Of a stretch of DNA of 64,000 nt, positions 46,290-57,796 are shown one piece after another. The notes below the pieces were generated by a model. The model made no database searches, was not told the DNA's origin, and saw nothing but the letters and a program-made list of their open reading frames with translations. The position numbers were made by a program, and so were the translations under genes. The first letter of the stretch is position 1; every line of letters begins with the position of its first letter. Source of the DNA: Dryomyza anilis (taxonomy: Eukaryota > Arthropoda > Insecta > Diptera > Dryomyzidae); NCBI GenBank assembly GCA_951804985.1, contig OX638135.1, forward strand, positions 42,732,324-42,796,323, in the 5' to 3' direction.

Positions 46290-46796
46290 TTTTCCACAGA
46301 AAACTGTTTGTTGTACTAAATTTCTGTGAAATTTTGAGAACATTATAATATTCGTTATTTAAGTAAAAATGAAATCGTATTCGTTTAAAAGTGATATATA
46401 CTTTTTTTCGTAAGACAATTTTAATATAATAGTTTTCGTAAGGGGCGTCGATATGGTAGAACCATGTTTTCTGACATATTATCGATTGTGTCAAGCGCGG
46501 CTTTCAAGAAATCACTAATTTGAAATTTTTTATGAATTGATACTACAAGAACAAAAATTATAAGGTTTTTGAGGAATTATTGGTTTGATTTTTTTTATTG
46601 AAACGTATTGTAATAGCAATGATTTTATGTCATGTCACTTGAATGTGCCCCTAGTATCAGTACTCAATACAGGAGCACTTTAAAATTCAAAATATCTTCA
46701 AAATAATTTTTTCCTAATGTACTTATTTATATGGTATTAAACTGAAATATATTGAAATATTATTTCATAAAAAAATATTTTATAACGATACGCGGC

Positions 46797-47205
46797 CATA
46801 ACCCCAAGGGACATAATCCCATATGTGATTATATCCCACTCCGAGGCTGTCATAATCTAATAATAATTTTATAAAAATTTATATATAAATATAAAATGGA
46901 TACAATGTTAATGTGTCATTTGCTACATGATTTGCATGTTTACATGATTTTGTAATTGTATCCTTTTGGTTTACAAAACAAATTTCACACAATAAATTAT
47001 TTACAAATTCTGTATATTCAAAAAGTAACAAAAATTATGTTTTTGATGAAAAAGGTGCATTTGGGATATTTCACCCATCAAGGGGTCATAATTCCAAAAA
47101 TAAAAATTTGGGATTACGTCACCTTTTTCTTTGGGATTATGTCCGTCTCTGAAGCGGTCATAAAGCCGAACAAAAAATTTGAGATTATGAACGTCTCGGA
47201 GGTTA
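46797..47205. repeat. Inverted-repeat element with GGGATTATGTCC motifs
   Basis: 'aagggacataatcccatatg' (46,805) and 'gattatatcccactccgagg' (46,832) at the left are mirrored by 'gggattacgtcacc' (47,110) and 'gggattatgtccgtctctga' (47,132) at the right. It looks like a small unclassified MITE of about 400 bp. No gene. Confidence 0.55.
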
Positions 47206-47377
47206 AAAATTTAAAAAAAATATATATATTTTATTTTAATCATTATTAATTTCTTTTATTATTTTTTTTTAATTTTTATTAATTTTTTAATTATATATTT
47301 ATTATTATTATTTTAAATATTAAAAATTTATTAATTTTTATTATTGAAAAAAAAACATGATTTTAAAGTCCGGGCGG

Positions 47378-47446
47378 TGAATTGAACTCTCTTCCTTCAG
47401 ATTGCAAAGCCAGTACACTTCCATTCGACCACTGTCCTTTAATATT
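47378..47446 (-). repeat. tRNA-like pol III head (SINE remnant)
   Basis: On the minus strand TGGTCGAATGG fits the A box (TRGYNNANNGG) and GTTCAATTC fits the B box. The anticodon and T arms do not fold canonically, so it is not a functional tRNA. A second copy is at 14,605-14,660. Confidence 0.6.
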
Positions 47447-47777
47447 GTTTAATTCGTTTTGATGAACAATAATCAAACGTATGTATTGGTGAATTAATTA
47501 TTAAATTGTACCATACTTATTATAATGAATAAATATCATAGTGATAAATTATATGATAATACAAAAATAATACAAAATTAAACGATACGAATAATGGTAT
47601 GGTAACGGGTAAAGGTATTGGGGTAATTTCGGTAACTGTATTGTTTGCGGTAACGGTATTTGATTTGAAAAGGTAAGGTATTACCGGTAATTACCGGTAT
47701 TTTACCGTAAGAGCAACATTTTTATACCCTACACCTATGAGGTATAGGATATATTAACTTTGTGCATATATTGTAAC

Positions 47778-50195
47778 CAGGGCTCGGGTGAAACCGGAAC
47801 TGGAACCGTTTCATTTTTATAGAACCGGAACTGGAACCGTTTTTTTTAATTTTTTATAGAACCGGAAATGGAACTGGAATCGTTATTTTATTTTTTATAG
47901 AACCGGAACTGGAACAGAAAAGCAGAACTGGAACCGGAACTGGAACCATTACTAAATTAATTAGATCAGAAATAAATATATCAAAAAAATAAAAAAATGA
48001 AATCAATTTGGACAATGAATTTGGAAACAAAAACAAATATTAATTAAGTTACACATGTGGACAATGGCATTTTAAAAAATGTTGAGCTTTGCAAATTTTT
48101 TGTATGCATATTGTTTGTCATACAAAATATGTTTTGTATTTTTGACAAATATTTCATTCACTTAATTTTCAAAAGATGTATATTATAAATAATGTTGTAG
48201 AATATTCCACAACAAAATGTTGAGTAAGCAATCCTCTGTTTGCAAAAAAACATTATTTGTAATCTGATTTTCGGTATTTTCTAAGTTATCGATTATTTTA
48301 TACAGTAATAAACACATATAAACCAAGGAAAATATTTTAAGTATACCATCCTTTAAAAAGCTTAATTAGTTTCCATTAAATTGGTATACAAAACATGTGC
48401 CAATATTTTGATTTTATATATTAATAAATTATTCTTTGATTTATATGTGTTTACTACTATTTAAAACAATCGATAGCACGGAAAATTATTGAATATCGAA
48501 AATATAATTTTTTTCGCAAACTTGTCTTACCTTCTCGAAAGATTGTTTTGAAATATTCTAAATTTCGACATATAGTACAAATGCACCTCCTAGTATATTT
48601 TTCAATGTACTTGCGGCACGTGTTCCCGTTGTTCAAATTCAAAAAAAGATTGCACACCTTATTTTTCAGTCCTAATAAACAATCCTAGAGGGTGAGATAT
48701 GGGTGTTAAAAAATAAGTTACACCCAAATATATTTATGCTTTTTTTATATCAATATTTTTTTGTTAGTTTAAAACATACATGTAGGAATGAGACTCATGA
48801 CGTTTGAATACAAACACAAATTATTTTCTATAAAAGTTCTATAAAGCCCATTATCTTTTTATTATCAAATTTTTCAATTTCGGATGGAAAATCTCAACCT
48901 CGTATAAAATATTCTCTATTTCAATTTTAAAATGAAATTTCATTTGGAATTTGCTCAATTTATATTGAAATATCTAAATTTCATTTAGAATTTTCTCAGT
49001 TTCAAATGAAAAATCTTAAATTAATTTGCAATTTTCCTAATATCATATGTAAATCGCATTATCATTTGGATTTTTTTCAATTTCATTTGAAAATGGTGTT
49101 GCCCGTGCTAAACATAATAATGCGTCACGAAATATATTTCCATATATTTATTTATGCAGTAAATATTTACCAAACAATACATTCAATTTAAATTTAATAA
49201 TGATTGGCTGTAGGGTGTCGCATTTTTTATTTTGTTCATGTCAAATTTTCAAAAATTTCAGTTCACTCAGAAGCGTTCGTTGACGACGGATGTGTAATAG
49301 ATTTATTTTAACCCATTAAAGCCTGCCGAATCAAATACACACCAGGAGATTGCGCAGTGCAATTTTCCCCATCATGTTTTCCCATAATGCGTACGTCAGA
49401 TGCTAAGAATTTTGTTCGATTTTGTATCTAGCACCACTACACTTTTTCGGAAACTCAAATTTCTTTTTGATTTTTTTGCAAAAACTAATATCTGGACACA
49501 GATTTTTTTTGCCAATTATCTACAAACTAAAACGCCATTATATCTTCGACATATGAAAAACGTCTCAAGGGAAAAACATATCGCGTCACATTATTAAAAT
49601 CTCCTCTTAAGAGGTCAGGAGTAATAGCATTTAAAAAAAGTTTGGTTGTATGGGACGTGCCACTCCCCTTTATCCAATCTATCCGTAGTGGCTATATAAA
49701 CGAATCCTCATTATAAAAATACAATTCCCATTGGTGGTGCACTTAATGCATTCGCATAAAAAACACAATTTTCGGTTTTTCCGATTTTCCGGTTTTTCCG
49801 TGGGAGTCTTTCGAATTCCCAGTATTGAGACGAATAAAACAAAAAAAATCATCGATCCGTTCTCATGTTTTTGCGAGACTAACGCACGGCAATAAATTTG
49901 TATATACATAAATAGATATGTATATACATTTTATTATGTTTTTACGTAAAAATAAAATATATTTATATTTTAATTGCGTTTTTTTGGTTTGTTTGTGGAA
50001 CCGGAACTTGAACTGGAACCATTATTGGGAACCGGAACTGGAACTGGAATCCTTATTTTATTTTTTATGGAACCGGAACCAAAATCGAAATAAAAAATAA
50101 TTTAAGAACCGGAATCGGTACCGGAACCATTTTTATAGTTTTTTATAGAACCGGAACTGCTACCGCAGTGAATAGAATTTCGGTTTCTAGCCCTG
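47778..50195. mobile_element. Non-autonomous hAT element with exact ATTGTAAC target duplication
   Basis: Starts CAGGGCTCGGGTGAAACCGG and ends CGGTTTCTAGCCCTG. It is flanked by identical 8-mers ATTGTAAC (47,770-47,777 and 50,196-50,203), which lie inside the surrounding DINE. GGAACCGGAACTGG repeats fill both ends (47,798-47,950 and 49,990-50,160). The 2,418-bp interior has no recognisable transposase. Confidence 0.9.
48850..49100. repeat. Short minisatellite-like repeats inside the hAT element
   Basis: Irregular units of about 36 bases built on 'tttcatttggaattt'/'tttcatttagaatttt' with 'ctcaattt' occur in both senses. It is non-coding. Confidence 0.5.
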
Positions 50196-50780
50196 ATTGT
50201 AACGCCCCTTAGGAAGCGTGTCCGGTATGGAAAAGTATATATATTCTTGATCAGCATCACTAACCGAGTTAGTGATGCTGGGCGTGACCCGCCAACATTT
50301 GAATATTTTCATTGTTTACTGATTTTTTTTAGTGGACATTTTTTAAATTATTAAAAATTATCCCACCAAATTATACCACTAATATATCCACCAAGAGAGT
50401 AGGGTATTCCATAGTCGAGTCCGACCGACTATAAAAGTCTGCCCCATGTGACCGAACTTACTCATGTGACCTAACATTCCCAACTTAGATGTGTTTAGAT
50501 GTGTTTGCGGAAATAAATAGTATTTATTCGCGAAATAAATATAAATCCGCGAATCCTAGTTTAGATATCATTTTAAAGCGAAAAATTTTGAACTTTGTTT
50601 TCTTTATGGGTAATGGCTTAAAAAATAAACAATAAACTGCTAATACAAATATTTTTATTTTAAAGGAGAGACGTTTAAAAATATGAACAATTATTTACTT
50701 TTAAAAATGTAGTTTGATTTTAAAAGCATTATGGAATTAAGCATGATCCGACTTCTTATTTTTAGTGTTTTTTTTTTTCA

Positions 50781-51728
50781 TACACAGAAAAAAAAAATTC
50801 ATAAATCGAATGAACGCCGTTAATTGAGACACCGTTCATAATATATATGGAAAAAATCATTCTATTTATGAACTATTCTTCGTATATACGAATCGCACAA
50901 TTTGAGCGAAATTTATATAATAAACGCGTTTATAATTGTTATGAATTGCGTTCATTGAGGTATTCATACTCATTTTTTGACGCAAAGCAGCGCAACCTCC
51001 ACGTCACGTTCAATTCAGCCGAACACAAAGGCGATACTGAAAAATAAAAAAACCAGTTACCAAAGGAGAATAGAAAATACAACACAACGTAGGTAGGTAT
51101 TTGAGTATGTGTGTATGGTCGTATGTGTGACCTGCAACTATTGACCATGCTATAAATAGATATTTTTATTTTACTGACCAATCAATGCTCGTCATGCCGC
51201 ATGACACGCAGTGATTATTTTGACTACTCGTCCCGACGCGTCGATAGTCGATAATAGCAGATAAAATTCTAAGTTTTTGTTATTCCTATGTCATTTCGTA
51301 CAAATAAACCGAATCGTTTTCTTTGTTGTTTACAACTCCAAAGAAACGTGCGCTGCAGGTACTTATAACATCACGCAACAAGAAACAGCAGCAATATGCA
51401 GCAACAGCAAGAGTAGATATAAAATAAAATGTAAGTAGTTAAAAAAATAAATAAATTAAAATAAAGAAAGTATAAAGTATAATAAGATACAAAAAAATAA
51501 TACAAGAAAATAATTTTTTTTTTTTTTTTAAATAATTTAAAGTTCATAAATATCATGAATTTTTTCATAATTATTATGAAAGCGTTCATCAATATTATGA
51601 ACTTATTCATTACGGTTTTATGAACGATTCAGAAATTGGATGAATTTGGTCATTGGTTGAGTAATAATGAAAAATTCATAGAATTGATGAACAAATTCAT
51701 AAATAGTATGAACTTTTTTTTCTGTGTA
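50781..51728. mobile_element. MITE with TACACAG ends (948 bp)
   Basis: Begins TACACAGAAAAAAAAAATTC and ends AACTTTTTTTTCTGTGTA. It interrupts sequence that is continuous in the hAT relative at 16,438-17,951, so both ends are well defined; TA at each edge suggests a TA target. Its ends carry clustered 'ttcataatatgaa' inverted motifs. Confidence 0.8.
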
Positions 51729-51884
51729 GCATCTACTTAATTTTCACTAATTACCTTTTTTATCTCTATCTAAATACGCAACTTCAACATTTTACCATTA
51801 ATCTGAATAAGTAATCCTACTACTTTTTATGATTATTTCTATTTTTTATATTTTTTTTTTTGATAATTTTAAAATAATCTTAAA

Positions 51885-52098
51885 CCCCGTTTGTAACACC
51901 CAGAAGGAAGCATAGCTGGCATGCACTACTTTAAATGGTAACCGAACAAATTATCTCATATTGTCTCAAATGTATTTATAGTCGTCTTAGACCGACTATA
52001 ACTTCCACAATTCTTTTTTACTTCATCGCACCAATTATCAGCATTTTTTACATCAAAATTTCCTATGTGAACAAACCTTTCTTCTTGGTTTTTGATTA
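51885..52098 (+). mobile_element. DINE remnant with internal deletion
   Basis: Keeps 'gtttgtaacacccagaagga' and the 'agtcgtcttagaccgacta' stem, ending at 'aacaaacctttcttcttgg', but lacks the middle of the element. Confidence 0.6.
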
Positions 52099-52193
52099 TT
52101 TTCAAATAATCAAAAAATTATCTTAAAAATATAAATAATTGATTATTTTCAAATAATCTGAAAATAATCTAAAAATCAAAATTTTTTTACGCC

Positions 52194-53246
52194 TACACCC
52201 AAACAAAAAAATTATTTATATCATGTAAATTTATACTAGATTTGAAGAAAATTGGTAATGATTTAGCTCCATAGAAACTTTTCTTTAATTCAAATACATA
52301 ATAATAGTTTGGCACTACAGTCCTATAAGAACTTAGGCCGAGCTCTCTCACCATTTTGAGCTGTGCGTGTTATATTTGTACTCAAAGTGGTGGGACCTAC
52401 AGTTTATTGCCGAATCCGAACGGCGGGTGAGAGCTTTTCATAGGCAATGTTTGCCATTTACTGCCGAGAGGTAGCGCGGTATAGAAAAATGTTTCTATGA
52501 AAAGATGTTGTTAGCACCAGTCCAGGCTTGAACTGGGGACTTTTCAGCTCGCAGTCCAACCAAATTAAAGAAATTGTTTCCTCGTTTTATGTAATGATTT
52601 TCTTCAAAGTAAAGAATGTTTTTGTATGATTTATAGAAAATATGTTCTCCGATTTAAAAAAAATGTTAATACAATTTTAAAAGAAAAAAATATAATTTAA
52701 ATAATATATAAAATATGATGCAATTTTTTAAGTAAAACATATACGATATACCAATATTACTATCATTTGTTATTAGGCTAATATACAATTTTTTTTTTAA
52801 TTACTATCTGTGTATTATACATATTACGAACATTCCATTGAATGTAACAAATTTAAACATTTGAATAAAATGAATGCTATGTTGGAATAAAACAGTTTGA
52901 GAGTAACATTGGTTGAAATATTAGGAAGTGAATAAAACAGTTTGAAAGATTTGTTGGAATAAAACAGATTGAGAGTAACATTGTTAGACATTTTAGGAAG
53001 TATTTCCTCAATTTTAGAAAACGTTTCTTCAATTAAAATATAAATTGTTCACCTGAATTATATAAAAATATGTATTTTATTTGTATGTATTGGTTTTTTG
53101 CTGTTACTCCGAATGAAGTAATTTTTCTTTGGACATAATAACATTTACTTATATTGTAGAAAAAGTACCTGAAACGTCGAAATAATTATTTTTTGCAATT
53201 GAATAATTTTTTATTTGATTAAAATACAACAATTTTTCTGGGTGTA
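52194..53246. mobile_element. MITE with TACACCC ends, containing a SINE
   Basis: Starts TACACCCAAACAAAAAAATT and ends AATTTTTCTGGGTGTA, related to the 225-bp MITE at 31,154. A SINE copy lies at 52,303-52,562. Internal direct repeats ('ggaataaaacagtttga(g/a)ag') occur near 52,883-52,980. Confidence 0.75.
52303..52562 (-). mobile_element. tRNA-derived SINE, copy 3 (head truncated)
   Basis: Body and internal 'ggcttgaactggggac' (B box side) are present in reverse. The A-box end of the tRNA head is missing after 'gcagtccaac'. Confidence 0.75.
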
Positions 53247-53711
53247 CTAATGAATCGTAATCGTTTAGTAGTCATTACATTTACAGCTCTGCTCCAGGTA
53301 GGCAGGATTGGGTGAAGAGGCGTGGCACTTTCCATACAACCTCAGCTTTTACTACGCTATACATTTTGACTTTTCTAAGCACCTACGTGCAATGTGGGAG
53401 CGAGAAATTGCGACATAGATATACTAAAACAGAAAAAATGGGCGAGATTGTATCCACACTTTAAAAACGATATAGTGTTGTATTTATAAAAACTTAGCAC
53501 GGGCGAAGATGTGCGTGGGTCCAGCTAGAAGTTTTTCGTAGGGAGTTGCCAAATTCTGATTTTTGATATTTTTTCATAGAAAAATATAAATTAAGGTATT
53601 TAAGATTTCAAATAGTAAGCCATTTTTCTACAGGTAAAATACCGGATAACAGTAAAGGTAACGGTTACAATCCCTGATAATAGTAAATAAAAAAAAAATT
53701 AAATAAAAATA

Positions 53712-54330
53712 TATCAGAAATTTACGTCTTATATCCCCATAAATTAAAAAAATGTATATAAAAGTATAAAAAAAACTAAAAAACTTAAAATTTTGAAAGG
53801 CTAATATTTCATAGATTTGATTTTAATAATTTACGGATCAAATTTCCACTATGAAAACCCGGGAAATAATGAAAAAAAAAGTGGGCGTATCACGCCCATT
53901 TTTGGACCACATATTCTTAGGTGAATTCTCATAATACGTTTTAAATTTTATACTTATATCTTGAATACTTTTCGAGTTATTAGTTCCGAAATAATTATAT
54001 AAAAGTGACTTGTATGGGAGGTGGGCGTGTCCGTTAACCGATTTGGCTCATTTTCAAACTCAGTTCCTACTTTTGGCTAAAATATATTGAGACGAAATTT
54101 CATCACATTCTGATCAGTATTTCTCAAGTTATTCTGTATTCGGACAGCAAGACAGCAAGACGGCAAGACAGCAAGACGGACAGACAGACGGACATGGCTA
54201 AACGGACTCGGGTAGTGATGCTGATCAAGAATATATATACTTTTCCATACCGGACACGCCTCCTATGGGGCGTTACAATATATGCACAAAGTTAATATAC
54301 CCTGTACCTCATAGGTGTAGGGTATAAAAA
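53712..54330 (-). mobile_element. DINE-1/INE-1-like element, subfamily 2, truncated
   Basis: Matches 61,470-62,097 from 'atatatcagaaatttacg' to 'cataggtgtagggtataaaa', including repeated GACAGCAAGAC motifs (54,142-54,190). The outer left part is missing next to the end of the hAT-like element at 53,676. Confidence 0.8.
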
Positions 54331-54379
54331 TTACACAAGCAGACTTGCAATCGTCGTAACATTTTTTAAAAGTTTTTAT

Positions 54380-54520
54380 TTACACAAAAGAATTTTACGT
54401 TTAATATAAATGTTTTACATTTACGGCAACATTTTTTTATTTTGGCACCCAAACGAACTTTCGTTCAGAATAAATAATAAATTTTAGAACTAGAGAAATT
54501 CTTTTGCCGCAAACGTTATT
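54380..54520. repeat. Segment with inverted copy at about 59,640-59,850
   Basis: 'tttacgtttaatataaatg', 'aacgaactttcgttcagaat' and 'gccgcaaacgtt' recur in reverse and diverged form at 59,640-59,850. Confidence 0.55.
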
Positions 54521-54764
54521 TTTCAATGCGTGTAGTACAAAGAATATTTTTATTAACGCGGGTTATGCTGCGTGTAAATTTGTTTTAATTTTTTATTTGT
54601 TATTAAATAGAAAACAAATTAAATAGAGAAGGGAGCACATTTAACGCGACGAATTTTCTTGCGATGGAAATGTTTTGTTTGAAAATATTGACGTTCTCAC
54701 ATAGTCAAGCTACTGCTTCTGCCGTTATTGTTCCATTATGTTTTCAAATAGCTTAATTTGAAAT

Positions 54765-54961
54765 TTAATTTTGAGCTGTTGTTTTATTCAACACACCACC
54801 AATTCTACCCATATCATCAACACCATCAACATCACCCACACCATTTGCGTAAGGGACACAGTGGAAACGGATTTCCTTATCTGGCGTTGTATTAATATGA
54901 TTTCTGATGACTCGGATTGCTTCATCCGGCACAGCATCAGTTTCGTAATTCGTCCTTGCGC
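54765..54961 (-). other. Possible coding exon remnant (weak)
   Basis: On the minus strand, downstream of an AG at 54,962-54,963, a 65-codon stretch stays open to a TAA at 54,765. It reads TNYETDAVPDEAIRVIRN, then INTTPDKEIRFHCVPYANG, and ends in a Gly/Asp/Val run that comes from a simple trinucleotide-like pattern. The amino-acid mix is more protein-like than other frames here, but I do not recognise it, and another frame overlaps it. It could be chance. Confidence 0.2.
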
Positions 54962-54969
54962 CTTATACA

Positions 54970-55525
54970 AGGATTAAATCTAAGTCCATATTGCGCGCTC
55001 ACTTGAGTGCTTTGGTAGTGGTATTATCTCGAGTGGATTTGTTAAATATGAAATGATTACATAAGAGGGCAGACTGCCTGTTTAATTTTCAGTTTCCTGC
55101 GTGCTGCCGTTCCTTCGCAACCCTAACCCGTTTGGCATAATATAAGCAACATAATGACTTCTTCCCCTTATATTAGAGTCAAGACCGAGTTTCTTTATTT
55201 ATTTATGTATTTATTTGATTTATGTTGATACTTCGTTAGCAAAGTATACTTGTTCTTATAAAATACTAACAGACACCGTCCCCTTCCTCAACATTTTTAC
55301 TGTACCACTACATAACGCAATCTTGTTAAACAAAATGTAAGTATTATATTTAGTTATTATTAGGTTAGATTATATATAAGGTAAAAGCCTCACATGGACA
55401 GACTAGGTCCATAGTGTTTCCGGTGAAAGTCCCTATTACGGTTAAGAAATTGTAGTACATGTTTATGTAACTTAATATGATATTTAAGTCATACACCGAT
55501 AAAAATACTATATAAAAGTAAATAC
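54970..55525. other. Unassigned sequence
   Basis: Less AT-rich patches at 55,070-55,140 and 55,390-55,440. No frame or element recognised. Confidence 0.35.
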
Positions 55526-55634
55526 AAATGGTGCATATTCATAGCCAATTTAAAGTCGACTTTAAAATTAAAATCACCTTTTTTTAAATTTGTTTCTATG
55601 TGAAAATTGTCAAAATGAATATGCGCCAATGTTT
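55526..55634. repeat. Small hairpin element (about 105 bp)
   Basis: 'aatggtgcatattcatagcc' is mirrored by 'tgaatatgcgccaatg'. A related half ('atggcgcatattcgtagac') lies at about 27,223. Both carry 'aatttaaagtc(g/a)acttt'. Confidence 0.6.
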
Positions 55635-56120
55635 TTAAATTAAAAACATTTGTATTTGAAAATCATTCGTTTTTGTTTTTACTTCATTGTTGTACTTATT
55701 TTTGTATGACAAAAACTACATAATTTGACTGCATTTATATACAAAATTTTAATTTTAATACATGCTCGCAGAATAATGATATGGTTGCGACATGATCGCG
55801 ACAACCACACTATGCTCTTACAATCATCATTTTTTTCGCGCCCACATTGAACATAGTGCTTAGAATAGTCAAGATGTATAGCGTTGCAAAAAATGATGTT
55901 GTATGAAAGGCGCCACGAACCTTTGTCCAATACTGCCCACATTGTACGTGAGTATTAGAATTGCGATCTTTTGTTGGTATTTTACTACTCTACTTTTACT
56001 AGCTCAGGAACAGAGCAATCAAAACAATTACTACTAAACGATTACACTACCCGCCAATATTCAAATTGTAATATGGTGCAGTAAAAGTTGCAGCAAATAT
56101 TTGATACATTAGTGACACTG
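55635..56120. other. Unassigned sequence
   Basis: No recognised gene. An 87-codon minus-strand frame (55,679-55,942) shows no family features. Confidence 0.35.
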
Positions 56121-56610
56121 CCCACCAGGAAATGTCACTAATGATTCCTCAATGATTCCCCTATGTCAGGTCAGAAACATCGATGACCGATAGCATTTTC
56201 GCCCTGCAAAGCATTGATGACAATTTCATAGAAATGTCCACAAATTCATGCATGAAGTAGCATTAACGATGTCATGCACGTCATTCATCAATGAAGTCAC
56301 ATATATATTTTCTTTTTTTTTGTAAAACAAAAATATTTCACATTGCATTTCACAACGTAAATGCTGCATACCTTTAGGGGCATGTGACGGGAATGTCAAT
56401 TTTCATCAATGACGTCATCAACAACCTTTCATTAACGATAGATTTTCACAATGTCATTGATATATTTATATATGACATATGGCGTATGACGTCTTTAAAG
56501 AAATGTCATTTATGAAATTGTTGTAGACATATTCATCAATGTCCAATTTTCTAATGTCCTCGATTCATCATTGATGACCTTGTCGTCAATAAGGCCATTT
56601 ACTGCTGGGA
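56121..56610. mobile_element. MITE with CCCAnCAG ends, dense in TGATGAC/TGACGTCA motifs
   Basis: The start CCCACCAGGAAATG and end CATTTACTGCTGGG form imperfect inverted repeats. The interior repeats 'cattgatgac', 'tcatcaatga' and 'tgacgtcat' in both orientations (for example 56,209, 56,286, 56,403 and 56,562). No gene. Confidence 0.6.
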
Positions 56611-57796
56611 AAGAAAAGCAAAAAAATGAGAAATTGAAAATGGGCTATATCTCAAAAACTAGAACCAATTTGAGTAAACTGATGCCATTTTCGGAATCAC
56701 CCAGCAGGATAATCAAAAAATATTATTATAATATGATCGGTATGTTATTAAAAACCTTTTATAAAATAAAATATATTAATAAATGTTAAACACAAATGCA
56801 AAAGAAATTCAAATTCTTAACATTGTTCAAAATTTGAAATTTCTCAGTTACCCAGTATACCTCGACTCCATTACCTCGGGCAATTCTCGAAATGGCTTCG
56901 AGGAAAAAACTCGATCTCGTTATTATATCGAAACTTATTTTTAAAAGTTTTTGTATTAAGTTGTTCAGAAGATTTAAAAACCTTATTTTAAATAATAAAA
57001 TAAAATGTATTAATAAATGTTAAACACAAATGCAAAATAAATTCTCTATATTACTCAAAGTTTAAAATTTCTCAGTTAGGTCAATTTCATTATTCTATTT
57101 AGTTTAAACACCAAAATTTATTTGTTAATGAAAGTTGGAACTCTTCATTGCGATTCGTTTACAGATCTTAAAAATACTGACATATTTGTTTGGTTATAAT
57201 AATCACTTGTAACTCATGTAAGTTGCTTTTTTTAATTTTTCATGGTCAACAGGTGTCCAGCGACCTTTTCGTTATAGTTCTTTTCATTTTTAGTGGACAT
57301 TTTTTTATATTTTTATATTAATTACACTTTATTTCATTTAAAATTAATGTATAAAAATTTTGATGTCAAAAATATTTTCGTTCAGAAATTAAAAAAATTG
57401 TAAACAAATGATAAGTTCGTAGACTCAATTTCGAAAACTATTTTTTAAAATTGAAATTGAATATGAAAACAATATACGACAAATAAATACAGGAGCAAAT
57501 TGCACAGAAAATAAAATGCAATGGAAAAGTGATGATGGTTATTATTAATTAGTGCTTAAAAATAAAATTCAATTTTTTTTATTGTTTTTCTGTTTTTTAT
57601 TGTTATTGCGGATGACATATAGAAATTTCCAGAAAAACGTCAACCACGACCGAAAAATTCAAAATGCTCAAATCTTTGAAATAACGGTGGATTTGGAATC
57701 TTAAATATGTCAATCTAAATATCTGAATATAAAATTCTATTCCGTTAACGATCACGTATACAAAAATACTTAGAAATTACATTACTATACAACTCG
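56611..57796. other. Unassigned AT-rich sequence with a diverged direct repeat
   Basis: 'ttaataaatgttaaacacaaatgcaaaa' type sequence occurs at about 56,774-56,802 and 57,009-57,037 within two related segments of about 240 bp. No gene. Confidence 0.4.

Larger units (their letters stand above)
47719..50486 (+). mobile_element. DINE-1/INE-1-like element, subfamily 2, split by a hAT element
   Basis: Left part 47,719-47,777 ('tttataccctacacctatg'...'gcatatattgtaac'), right part 50,196-50,486 ('attgtaacgccccttagg'...'ctaacattcccaact'). An internal deletion removed the GTCCGTCTG run ('aaccgagttagtgatgctg'). Confidence 0.75.
47583..53676. mobile_element. hAT-like element (second member), expanded by nested insertions
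   Basis: Its edges match the element at 16,438-17,951: 'cgatacgaataatggtat' and 'ggtaacggtatttgattt' at the left, 'tgaactttgttttctttatg' at 50,590 and 51,735-51,770 inside, and 'gtaacggttacaatccctg' at the right (53,658-53,676). The first 14 or so bases of the left end are lost, so no target duplication can be shown. It contains a DINE, a second hAT, two MITEs, a DINE remnant and a SINE. Confidence 0.65.
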
